From positions 1 to 20,319 of IMG/VR virus record IMGVR_UViG_3300013099_000117: a DNA stretch of 20,319 bases; one strand, given 5' to 3'. This DNA is from a virus. A program made the position numbers and the translations under genes. Below the pieces are notes generated by a model. That model worked only from the letters and a program-made list of their open reading frames with translations, made no database searches and had not been told where the DNA came from. Positions 1 to 7,792 of this stretch are shown here, piece after piece. How positions within the stretch are numbered: the stretch's first letter is position 1; each line of letters starts with the position of its first letter.

Positions 1-2369
1 GGTGTACCAGGTACATCAGCTATAAAATTAGTCATCCCCGAGTCAATACCACCACTTAAATTTAATGGAGAATTATACGCAGGAACTATAAATGTACCGA
101 GTCCCGAAATTATTGAAACTTCATCACCCACATTAGCCGCATTATAAGCGGCGAGTACCGTGTTTGTATCATCAGATCCATTAAACGCTATGGAGTAAGA
201 GTTACCTACAGCCCCTGTATTATCAGCAGCAATAGTAATATCTCCAGAAGAACCCCCTGTTAGATTGACCGTAGTAGCAGGTGTTTCTGTTCCTACTCCG
301 TCGTGCGAAACAGTATTCCCGGCATTCCCTGCGTTCCAAGCAGTAACAACAGTATCTACTGTTTCTGCTGCTACTCCGCCTGATAAATTTATCGGACTTA
401 CTGCTAACCCAGGAATTTCTGTACCTATCCCATCGTGAGAAACCTCGTTCCCAATATTAGCACCATTCCAAGTCGCTACAGCATCGTCTACTGAAATAGC
501 GGATGCACCTTGAATGGATGTGCCTACTGCAAATCCAGTTCCATTGTCCGTAGTATCTGGAACTTGTATTTGAGCTGGTAGGAAATATTCAATAGCATCA
601 GAACCGATCGGAGCACCTGGAGATAAAACACCATCGGCATTAATTTCTGTGGCCATTGCTCCCGCAGCCTGAGCAGCCGTTCTATTTGCAGCAATAGCGA
701 TCACTATACTTCGAGTGGCCCCTCCTGTTGGAGCAGTACCTGAAGCATCAACATTGTAATAATATTCGACCGATGTTGTTGGTGAGTCCCAAAAGATAAC
801 TCCAGTTCCATCTAGTGAACCAGCAACATCAGCTACCATAAACACTTGTGTAGTTTCATTTGCCCCATCATCAAATACTAGAGAAATACTGTCGCCTGCT
901 ACTCCAGCAACATCAGCAGTAAAAGTAACACTAGTCCCTGCATCATTAGCAGTAGAAGCAACAGCACTATCAAAAATTAAAGAAATGTTTCCCGCTGCAC
1001 CAATAAAATCAGCAGTGAAGTTCACTGTCGTCCAAGTACCTTGGGCAAAAAATCCTGCTTGAACAATCCCACTAGCAGACAAAGCGGCAAAACCGTAAGT
1101 TTCTCTAGACTGAACTCGGTAAACCTCGTCACCATAGGCATAAGTACTTGTCGTTACATCTCTAAAAGCATAGGCATCATAAAAAGTATCAGCAGTAGCA
1201 TAAGTATCATAGATAACTCTTTCGTATGCCGTGGTACTTATGGTGGATGTATTAAATGCATAGGCTTTAGCTAAACCAGATGCACTAGCAGCGTAATCTA
1301 CATCGACTTCTGCTGTAGCAAAGGTGTTATAAGTTGCACCCGTGCTAGTAGCATAAAAATCATAAGAAGTAGTTTCTTTTGCAAAAGATGCATAAGGAGC
1401 TTTTGTGCTTATAACAACAGTATTATCTATAACTTTAGATGTTGAGCCTATCCAACAATTTGTCAGCCTATTGTACGAAGTAGACCCCTGAAACTCAATA
1501 TCCCCGTCAATGCGCATATTATCAAACCAACAACCATCACCATCGTCATTTACGGTATTCCAAGCACCTACTATATCTTCTAAAGTATCAATCCCAGAAA
1601 TGGTTAAAGAAATAGAGTTCCCAGACAACCCAATATTATTAGCGGTGAAAACATGAGGACCACCGACATCAGTAAACGGGTCATTTGAGGCACGCTGATT
1701 ATAAACACCATTATTAAATGATTTAGCCGCAGCCGTCCCTCCGGCTAGTTGGATAGCTACAGGAAATGGGATACCAAGAGGATCAGCAGCATTATGTGTT
1801 ACTTGTAAATTTATATTAGTAGGATCATCATTCCATGCGTCAACTGTAGCTTGTACTGTATCCTCACCATCAAAAATCAGTTTAATACTATTTTGAGCAG
1901 TTCCCGTTGCTACAGATGTGTAAGTAACTGGGTTATTCTCAGAACCCCCAGAAAAAGTTATAATTTGGAAAGGTAAAACTGAGAGGACGTCCCCTGTAAA
2001 ATTGACCCTATTGCCAGGGGCAAAAGTTACATTCCCTATTAAATTACTCTCTATCCCATCTCCTATTATGGAGATATGTTGTTTGGATAAGATTAAATCC
2101 CCAACATAATCACCTTTTAAAACCTTTATTCTATCCCCAGCCACAGATGCATTATAGGCAGAGATGATATCAGGATATCCCCCCTCAACCCCTACTACTC
2201 TTTCTAAGGAAAACACAGGTATAGAGCCATCTTTCACAGCAGAATCGTTAAACCTAAAACCTCCTTTGGAGGCATAAAAACTTAAATGGCCAAGCTTTGC
2301 GGGAATTGTTTCTTCATGTAGAAACATTAATCCTGTATCTAGCCCAATCCGTCTTCTATCGCTTCCCAT
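1..2369 (-). CDS. Large tail fibre / receptor-binding protein with beta-helix and repeat modules (3' end cut by window)
   Basis: I translated this frame by hand. It stays open for 789 codons from ATG 2369 to the left edge, so the C-terminus is missing. AGAGG sits 4 nt before the ATG and overlaps the stop of the upstream fibre gene. Residues about 64-130 look like the start of a pectin-lyase-type beta-helix (short strands with 'GDRIKVLKGDYVG' and 'ISIIGDGI'). Residues 150-290 hold degenerate beta modules. Residues 326-412 form an aromatic-Ala periodic tract, and residues 450-789 hold copies of 'GNSISLVFD...AWNA.N.GNTVSHDGVGTE.P...LSGG' plus a 'YYYNVDASG...GGATRSI' module. By position after a gpH-like fibre and by its beta-rich, low-charge make-up it is a virion fibre or spike; this role is inferred. 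No depolymerase active site could be identified, so enzymatic activity is unproven. Confidence 0.8.
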   Translation of the reverse strand, partial: MGSDRRRIGLDTGLMFLHEETIPAKLGHLSFYASKGGFRFNDSAVKDGSIPVFSLERVVGVEGGYPDIISAYNASVAGDRIKVLKGDYVGDLILSKQHISIIGDGIESNLIGNVTFAPGNRVNFTGDVLSVLPFQIITFSGGSENNPVTYTSVATGTAQNSIKLIFDGEDTVQATVDAWNDDPTNINLQVTHNAADPLGIPFPVAIQLAGGTAAAKSFNNGVYNQRASNDPFTDVGGPHVFTANNIGLSGNSISLTISGIDTLEDIVGAWNTVNDDGDGCWFDNMRIDGDIEFQGSTSYNRLTNCWIGSTSKVIDNTVVISTKAPYASFAKETTSYDFYATSTGATYNTFATAEVDVDYAASASGLAKAYAFNTSTISTTAYERVIYDTYATADTFYDAYAFRDVTTSTYAYGDEVYRVQSRETYGFAALSASGIVQAGFFAQGTWTTVNFTADFIGAAGNISLIFDSAVASTANDAGTSVTFTADVAGVAGDSISLVFDDGANETTQVFMVADVAGSLDGTGVIFWDSPTTSVEYYYNVDASGTAPTGGATRSIVIAIAANRTAAQAAGAMATEINADGVLSPGAPIGSDAIEYFLPAQIQVPDTTDNGTGFAVGTSIQGASAISVDDAVATWNGANIGNEVSHDGIGTEIPGLAVSPINLSGGVAAETVDTVVTAWNAGNAGNTVSHDGVGTETPATTVNLTGGSSGDITIAADNTGAVGNSYSIAFNGSDDTNTVLAAYNAANVGDEVSIISGLGTFIVPAYNSPLNLSGGIDSGMTNFIADVPGT
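243..506 (-). repeat. Tandem 132-bp (44-residue) coding repeat, two units
   Basis: Two adjacent 44-residue units occupy residues 622-665 and 666-709 of the left fibre. Both follow the plan VDxxVxxWNxxNxGNxVSHDGxGTExP...LSGG or LTGG. The anchor His residues are H645 and H689, and the Trp residues W634 and W678 are also 44 apart. A further, degenerate copy follows at residues 710-774. The same unit occurs singly in the neighbouring fibre, around H249 and H1073. Confidence 0.75.
1134..1394 (-). repeat. Aromatic-Ala periodic tract (about 10-11 residue period) in the left fibre
   Basis: Residues 326-412 carry Tyr-Ala or Phe-Ala pairs at Y326, Y339, F350, Y359, Y370, Y390, Y400 and Y410, with an inverted Ala-Tyr at 381-382. 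Spacing is roughly 9-13 residues, and the segments between are rich in Thr, Ser, Ala and Asp. On the plus strand this shows as recurring 'gcata' words. It looks like a short-period fibrous repeat, perhaps a beta-solenoid, but no named family is recognised. Confidence 0.55.
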
Positions 2370-2377
2370 AAAACCTC

Positions 2378-5300
2378 TTAGAAATTTCTATTTGAATCTG
2401 TCCAGAGTTCTCTAACACCATCATACTGATATTCAATGATATATCCCTCTCTCAATTCAGCTTGTCCATTACAGTCTATTCCGTATTGTAGTCCACCAGA
2501 CCATCTTATAATAGGATAATTAGTACTATCCATACCTGAAAGTCTAATGGTGTCACCATCTTTCCAAAAGGGAGATACACCAAAAGCATTGGGGTCTAAT
2601 GTAACAGGACCACCAGAACTTTTCACTCGCCAATATTGCTGTCGCTTTCTTTCAAGAGGAATGATATCCCCGTCATTTAGAATAATTGTGTTTGCTTTAG
2701 GGTAAGTTTTCCAACCCCCTCCGCCTCCGCCTCCGCCACCCCCAGCTCCAAACTGAATAATGTTAGGGTTTATTATAGGTTCTAACCCTATAGAGTCAGG
2801 CAATTTACCTTGTTGTTCTACTGCAACAAAGAAAGCAGAAGTACCAACTTGGACATCTGAGGTGGGGCCAATGATTAAACAAGTAATTGTGGTCTTATTA
2901 TTTATATTAGATGCACTAAAAGAAGCATCAGCATTTATAGCTGCCGATAATTTAGTTGCTATAGTAATAGAGTCGTCATTAGAGACTAAATCTATTTTAA
3001 TAGATCTACTGGCCCCATGAGCAGGTTCGGGGGTTGATCCTGTGAAATCAAGCCAGATAGCAACAGAGGTTGTACCTGGAAGACTCCCACCTCCTGATAA
3101 AGATATTGTTTTGGGCGTAGGAACTTCTGTACCAACACCATCATGGCTAACTGTATTAGTTGTATTGATTGCATTCCAAGCACCTGTAACTTTACTTATA
3201 GTATCTAGGTTTCCAGCAGTAGTGATTGCAATAGTGAAGTTAGTCCCAAAGTCTACAGGAGTAGTAACATTTTCTCTTGGGCCTAAGGGATCGGTAACTG
3301 TAATAGTTGAGCCTGTTACACTACCTCCCGTTTTAAGTTGGGTTTTAGTTGTAACAACACTTGCGAGGTCTGATGAAAATAAAGATATCTCAGTACCACC
3401 TGGGGTTGGATCAGTCCCTACTGGACCACCGCCAGAATCCACAGAATACCAATAGCTTGAATCATATAAAGTAAACCCAGTACCTGCTAACGATGGAGCA
3501 TCAATACAAGTAACATCAGTTACCTCAGTAACCGAAGGGGTAAAAACTAACGAAATACTATTTCCAATAGGGCCCGGAACATCTGCGGTAAAGTTAACAC
3601 CAGCATCTGTAGCTTCTGCTACAACTAAACCACTATCAAAAATTATAAAATAACGACCATCTAAAATATCATTAGTATCATCTATCGTTTGAACCGTTGA
3701 TACTTCGTTCAAACCAAAAGCACCCTTTATTTTAAGATACCCTGCGCTAATACCATCTTGGATTTCTGGTCTTGTTGCCAGCTCCGGGTCTAGATCTTGA
3801 ACTGCCCCTTCGCCTATGGCCACAGTCAAACCTACTCGGTTATCTGCAGTGGGGCCTGTTTCTGGTAAGGCCACTGAAAACCACTTCCAATTACTATTGG
3901 TAATGATTGGTTTGGTAAACGTACTAATTATCGTCACACCATCTACGTCATAAATATTCCCATCACTGAAGTCAATCTCAGCACCTTTAAAATCAACAAG
4001 AAGGTTCTCTAAAGTCCTGCCTAAATTTGCCCCTGTTATTAGTGGGGTTTCCGCAGAGCTTAGGACTACCCTAAAGGGATTTGTTGGGTGTTCTGATAGT
4101 TTTGTTAATCCAGATAATTCATTACTGAAACCTACGGAGGAGGTGGACTGGAAATCTACCTCGGAACGTAGACCACCTGAAGATATAGGTATCACTGTAT
4201 TTAAAAAGTCTACTTCTAGGTGAGTTCCTTTTATTTCGTTTAACTCAATACCTATTTCAAAGTTTTCAATTACTCCTCTACCTGTAATCTGCATATTAGG
4301 AACGTCCACATTAAAACAGATATCAGGGCCGACAGCAGTTACCTGCTGACTTTGAGTAGAAACAATGAATACAGTATTTGCCCCCTGCTTGAGGTTCGCA
4401 GCAGGGTAACTACCTGCTTGAATTACTGTTGCATCAATCGGGAGATTCCCAGCACTGGCCTCAGGATCAAGGGAATTAATAAAAGTAGGATCAAAAGGTA
4501 AAATTACTGCTAAATTTGAATAGATAACCTCCATAAAATCAGCAGAATCTGTGTTTGTAATTAGTGGGGTAACAATAGACCAGGGGGTATTCCCGTCAAC
4601 TCCAACCCATTCAATAGTAAAGTTTTGATTAGAAAAACCACCAGAAAAATCAACTTCTGTAATGGATGCAATCCTCTCAATATCTACATCTATTTCCGCA
4701 TTGGAATCATTGAAGGCAATAAATGGAGAAGTGTCACCCCTAAACCTAAGTCTTAATGTTCCATCGGTCGGTACATTACTAAATACAAATTTTTGAATCT
4801 CGTTAACGCCAGAAGCGGTAAATGTTAGGGGTTGGGAGGGGAATAAGAACCCCAAAAATTCAATAACGAATCCAGCAGTGTAATCACCTGTAACAACAAT
4901 ACCATTATGTCCTGCAAGTAAATTCATCTCAGAGGCCACAGTGGTAGCATCTGCATCAAAAGGCATATCTCTTGTTGCCTGACTATTCCACTCAATACGC
5001 CAAGTACCACTGTCTGGGATAGACGAGAAAGTAACTAAATTTACTTGATTAGAACCTGCGGCCCGCATCCATCCAGTGTTTGGGCCATTAAACGTAATAT
5101 CATATTGTTCGCCAGCGGGCTCAATAGTAAATGAAACTAATTCTGTTTTATCAATTAAAATAGAAGATCCAGGTGCTACTGCATCTATAGCTTCTTGAGT
5201 AGAGGGATAATGACCAGCACCAGGAACATCAGTTACAACGGCATCATATCCTGTGGCTTCACCGCCACCAAAGGCAGCACCGAATCCTGCTAAAAATGCC

Positions 5301-6361
5301 ACCCCTTCACTGAGAGATAAAGCAACTAAAACATTAGTATCCGTGTTTGTGAAAGCACCAGGAACTGTGTCTGAGAGATATAGAAGTTGTCCATTAGGCC
5401 AGATATCTGGAGTTTTAATAAAACCTTGTGCGACAACTAATCTATCTGCGAGTCTTGCTTGACCTGTTAACTTTGTTTTTAAAGTATTATCTGCAAGTGC
5501 AGCCTTATATAAACCATCATCGTCTCTATAAACAATATCCCTGTCTGAAACGGAGTATGTACCGCTAGTTAAAGAGATAATTCCATCAGAGGGAACTTCT
5601 GTTCCTACACCGTTATGGTCTACTAAGTTATCTGGGTTTTCATTATTCCAATTTTGTTGTAGCTCATCAGCTGTTTTAACCCCATCGGCGATAACATTGA
5701 TGGAGTTACCTTCTGTGCCGTTATACCTAGCTGTCCACTGTAGGGTGTTATATGATGTCGTGGCCTTTGTACCACCAAATTGAACATCCTTTATATAATT
5801 TTGACCATTCCAATCTTGTGGAAAATATCCTGCTGCTGGAAACATCCCAGCATATTTCATCTCTTTTATTATTTCTGGGTGAGAATCAGGGTCATAACGA
5901 TGTTCTTCTAACTCTGTAGCTTGGGTGGAATTGAAGACATAGTTCTGTGTGATGTCTATATCGACTATAGCCATCTGGAGTTCAAAAGTTATCGAGGTCG
6001 TAGGGTCATATTGTATATTCTCTGTTGGTTGGCCTAGAGAAATTAAGAAGGTTTCTGTTACCCCAGATCCTTGGTCAAGATAAGCATAGATATAAATTTC
6101 TTTAATAACCTCAATACCTGTAGGTATTGCTCCAAGGGGTATCGTACAGATAATTTTTATTGTATTTGTATCTACAACAACCCTAGAAGATATTAACCCC
6201 CTAAACCACTCACCTGCATTTGGGTCAGTTCTACTTGTGTCTAAAAGACCAGCGGCATTACTAACACCAAATTCCGTTGGAATAATATTCCAACCCTCAT
6301 TGCCTGCGGCTTCCATTGTTTTACCAATTCCAGAATCAGTCCAAAGTCCTATGATGGCCAT
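2378..6361 (-). CDS. Large tail fibre protein with gpH-type N-terminus and polyglycine linker
   Basis: The product is 1327 aa from ATG 6361. I prefer this start to the TTG two codons upstream because AAAGGAGGG lies 7 nt before the ATG and almost touches the TTG. Residues 1 to about 145 resemble the phage tail-collar fibre (P2 gpH-type, DUF3751) N-terminus: 'WTDSGIGK', a 'FGVS' segment, and a beta-rich 'VIKEIYIYAYLDQG' resembling the family's iREvglyd..G motif. This part should attach the fibre to the baseplate. Repeat modules occur at about 200-267 and 918-1188, a long beta-rich shaft lies between them, and ten glycines occupy 1207-1216. A 111-residue tip (1217-1327) ends 'YDGVRELWTDSNRNF', like C-terminal beta domains of many phage tail proteins. 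It follows the endonuclease gene by 2 nt and shares modules with the next fibre and the gp6-like protein. Host receptor binding is inferred. Confidence 0.85.
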   Translation of the reverse strand: MAIIGLWTDSGIGKTMEAAGNEGWNIIPTEFGVSNAAGLLDTSRTDPNAGEWFRGLISSRVVVDTNTIKIICTIPLGAIPTGIEVIKEIYIYAYLDQGSGVTETFLISLGQPTENIQYDPTTSITFELQMAIVDIDITQNYVFNSTQATELEEHRYDPDSHPEIIKEMKYAGMFPAAGYFPQDWNGQNYIKDVQFGGTKATTSYNTLQWTARYNGTEGNSINVIADGVKTADELQQNWNNENPDNLVDHNGVGTEVPSDGIISLTSGTYSVSDRDIVYRDDDGLYKAALADNTLKTKLTGQARLADRLVVAQGFIKTPDIWPNGQLLYLSDTVPGAFTNTDTNVLVALSLSEGVAFLAGFGAAFGGGEATGYDAVVTDVPGAGHYPSTQEAIDAVAPGSSILIDKTELVSFTIEPAGEQYDITFNGPNTGWMRAAGSNQVNLVTFSSIPDSGTWRIEWNSQATRDMPFDADATTVASEMNLLAGHNGIVVTGDYTAGFVIEFLGFLFPSQPLTFTASGVNEIQKFVFSNVPTDGTLRLRFRGDTSPFIAFNDSNAEIDVDIERIASITEVDFSGGFSNQNFTIEWVGVDGNTPWSIVTPLITNTDSADFMEVIYSNLAVILPFDPTFINSLDPEASAGNLPIDATVIQAGSYPAANLKQGANTVFIVSTQSQQVTAVGPDICFNVDVPNMQITGRGVIENFEIGIELNEIKGTHLEVDFLNTVIPISSGGLRSEVDFQSTSSVGFSNELSGLTKLSEHPTNPFRVVLSSAETPLITGANLGRTLENLLVDFKGAEIDFSDGNIYDVDGVTIISTFTKPIITNSNWKWFSVALPETGPTADNRVGLTVAIGEGAVQDLDPELATRPEIQDGISAGYLKIKGAFGLNEVSTVQTIDDTNDILDGRYFIIFDSGLVVAEATDAGVNFTADVPGPIGNSISLVFTPSVTEVTDVTCIDAPSLAGTGFTLYDSSYWYSVDSGGGPVGTDPTPGGTEISLFSSDLASVVTTKTQLKTGGSVTGSTITVTDPLGPRENVTTPVDFGTNFTIAITTAGNLDTISKVTGAWNAINTTNTVSHDGVGTEVPTPKTISLSGGGSLPGTTSVAIWLDFTGSTPEPAHGASRSIKIDLVSNDDSITIATKLSAAINADASFSASNINNKTTITCLIIGPTSDVQVGTSAFFVAVEQQGKLPDSIGLEPIINPNIIQFGAGGGGGGGGGGWKTYPKANTIILNDGDIIPLERKRQQYWRVKSSGGPVTLDPNAFGVSPFWKDGDTIRLSGMDSTNYPIIRWSGGLQYGIDCNGQAELREGYIIEYQYDGVRELWTDSNRNF
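2714..2743 (-). repeat. Polyglycine tract built on a GGCGGA hexanucleotide repeat
   Basis: Ten consecutive Gly codons (residues 1207-1216 of the fibre) include three in-phase GGCGGA units. This makes a short GC-rich island in an AT-rich gene. It separates the repeat-rich shaft from the C-terminal tip domain and probably acts as a flexible or polyglycine-helix linker. Gain or loss of a 6-bp unit would keep the frame. Confidence 0.85.
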
Positions 6362-6363
6362 TG

Positions 6364-7113
6364 TCAAACCCTCCTTTCAAGGAAAGGAATTACATCATCA
6401 TGCGTGAGGATATGTAATTCTTTGTCTTCTTCTTTCATAAATTTTTTAACGCTCAAAATTTTTTTACCATACCTTTTACTTCTATCTTTTCCTTTAATTT
6501 CCACATACTCCTCTGCTTCTGGAAGAAAAAAATCCAAAACGTATGCCCCAAAAGGCCCCTTAAAAATTTTAGTTTCATACTCCCATTCAACATTATTCTT
6601 ATCACAGAGGGTAGCAAATCTAACTTCATACAATGAACGCATAATAGTATTTTTATAAGGGTAAGGCGTATTGATATTAAAATTCTTATGTGCTTTAAGA
6701 CCATTATTAGAAAGCATTTCTTTATATTTTTTTGTATTTCTTGCCTTATCTATCCCAGATAATCTTTTAGAGTGTACTGTTGAATCTTGATGAGCTTTTT
6801 TAAGGTACTTACTTGTCCAAGCTGCATGAGCTTTTTTAAAAACAGGATTTTTATGATTAGCTTTCATCTTTTCTGAGTTTATTTTTCTATTTTTTGGGTC
6901 TTTGCCTACACAAGCATTAGAACAATACTTTCGGTATGAAAATTTTTGGTCATTCCAATTAGTCTCTTCTCCACAAGTCCTACAACGGTTAGGATTTCCT
7001 AGATACTTATCAAAATAAAGTTTTTTAGAAATATTATGTAAGCTTCTCAGGTGAGCCCCAAAACTGCTTTTAGAGCAAGTATGGTCACAAATTTTACAAA
7101 TAATTATCGCCAT
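6364..7113 (-). CDS. Free-standing homing endonuclease, zinc fingers plus PD-(D/E)xK-like domain
   Basis: The product is 249 aa, very Lys-rich, and looks more AT-rich than its neighbours. N-terminal zinc ligands are visible: C6/C9 with H21 and H25, then C44/C47 with C64/C68. Residues 75-145 are basic, with repeated 'NPVFKKAH'-like helices resembling NUMOD-type DNA-binding segments of phage homing enzymes. The C-terminal part looks like a PD-(D/E)xK or Vsr-like nuclease: E163, then D194 in 'YVLDFFLPE', then E205-I-K207. It probably cuts a specific DNA site in related phages that lack the gene and so spreads itself. It sits neatly between gpI- and fibre-type genes: the gpI stop is 4 nt upstream and the fibre ATG is 2 nt downstream, and its 3' end supplies the fibre ribosome binding site. 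It has no expected structural role in the tail. The nuclease fold assignment is by motif only. Confidence 0.8.
   Translation of the reverse strand: MAIIICKICDHTCSKSSFGAHLRSLHNISKKLYFDKYLGNPNRCRTCGEETNWNDQKFSYRKYCSNACVGKDPKNRKINSEKMKANHKNPVFKKAHAAWTSKYLKKAHQDSTVHSKRLSGIDKARNTKKYKEMLSNNGLKAHKNFNINTPYPYKNTIMRSLYEVRFATLCDKNNVEWEYETKIFKGPFGAYVLDFFLPEAEEYVEIKGKDRSKRYGKKILSVKKFMKEEDKELHILTHDDVIPFLERRV
6369..6377 (-). promoter_or_regulatory. Strong ribosome binding site for the fibre gene inside the endonuclease 3' end
   Basis: AAAGGAGGG lies 7 nt upstream of ATG 6361 and within the last codons of the endonuclease. It decides the fibre start: the in-frame TTG at 6367 is too close to it to be used well. 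It is one of the best Shine-Dalgarno matches in the window, fitting a need for abundant fibre protein. Confidence 0.8.
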
Positions 7114-7117
7114 GTTA

Positions 7118-7792
7118 TCACTCCATTAAAGGCACAAGTGGCACATTTGTTGAGCAGGTGGTGCTAGTACATCTGTACCCACAGTATATTGGATTTCTAT
7201 CCGTTCTAGCAAACCAGTTACCCTTGCTTAAACTCATACTAAAACCACCCATAACTGCTTTATTTGAAGCAAAAATATCTGGCGTGTATGTTAATCTAAT
7301 AGTATCTAAATGTGAGTAAACATAGTTACGAGAAAAATCCCTAACTTTCTGTAATGTTAAATCAATATCTTTTATATAAGAAGTATCAATTAAAATAACA
7401 ATATCATGTGTCCAAGGAGTGGGCTCACCAGATTCCCACCATTCCTGAAGTGCTACATCTAGTCCAAGTAATTTTAAGGTTAGTTGATAACCTAACTTTG
7501 AACCCTTCATCTGTTGAACCCAAGCAAAGAAGGATAAAAGATCATTAAACGAGTAATTTGTTATGGTATCCATTAAATCAACGAGATACCCATAACCCAT
7601 CTCAATAAGTATTTCTTTAATAACTTCTTCTCGAACTATTTCTGGTCTTATATATTTATAAACTACATCTTCATTAGCAGATAAGCCTGGAGCTATTCCA
7701 TAATCTATAAGATCACAAACCATAGTCCAGAAGTCATACTTTTGGAGTGCTTCAGGTAAAAATGATTTAGAATCTGAAAGTTCCGGGCCCAT
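7118..7792 (-). CDS. Baseplate protein I-like (P2 gpI family, fibre-attachment wedge component)
   Basis: The product is 224 aa. Its ATG overlaps the stop of the gp6-like gene (TAATG). Residues 15-90 are helical and include 'LIDYGIAPGLSANEDVVYKYIRPEIV'-type segments. The run 'KGSKLGYQLTLKLLGLDV' (96-113) followed by 'EWWESGEPTPWTHDIVILID' (117-136) is the layout of P2 gpI-type tail proteins, where a short helical motif precedes a beta domain. The order gp25, J/gp6, I, H is a hallmark of simple contractile baseplates and supports the call. In that family this protein joins the wedge to the tail fibre. A C-terminal cysteine cluster (C204, C208, C213) is unusual and might bind metal; this is inference. 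Confidence 0.75.
   Translation of the reverse strand: MGPELSDSKSFLPEALQKYDFWTMVCDLIDYGIAPGLSANEDVVYKYIRPEIVREEVIKEILIEMGYGYLVDLMDTITNYSFNDLLSFFAWVQQMKGSKLGYQLTLKLLGLDVALQEWWESGEPTPWTHDIVILIDTSYIKDIDLTLQKVRDFSRNYVYSHLDTIRLTYTPDIFASNKAVMGGFSMSLSKGNWFARTDRNPIYCGYRCTSTTCSTNVPLVPLME

Noticed and set aside
1041-1274. A 77-codon plus-strand frame
   Set aside because: It is opposite the repeat-rich left fibre; its Ser/Ile pattern is the reverse image of the aromatic-Ala tract.
2261-2276. CCTCC-AAA-GGAGG hairpin followed by TTTT on the minus strand, terminator-like
   Set aside because: The stem is only 5 bp, it lies within the first 40 codons of the left fibre, and the T run is short and broken; it is better explained by Ser-Lys-Gly-Gly codons.
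2760-3455. Plus-strand open frames of 86 and 137 codons opposite the central fibre
   Set aside because: They lie antisense to a well-supported fibre frame, have biased Val/Pro/Ser content from reversed codons, and lack credible start signals.
6365-6367. TTG 6367 as the start of the central fibre
   Set aside because: The AAAGGAGGG site nearly abuts it, whereas ATG 6361 has ideal 7-nt spacing.
6453-6704. An 83-codon minus-strand frame inside the endonuclease gene
   Set aside because: It is an out-of-frame shadow; the endonuclease frame carries the zinc and nuclease motifs without interruption.
7640-7660. TATTTATA words (TATAAATA on the minus strand), like T4 late promoters, here and near 2898 and 8320
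   Set aside because: They fall inside coding regions in AT-rich sequence, not upstream of gene starts, and no repeated context accompanies them.
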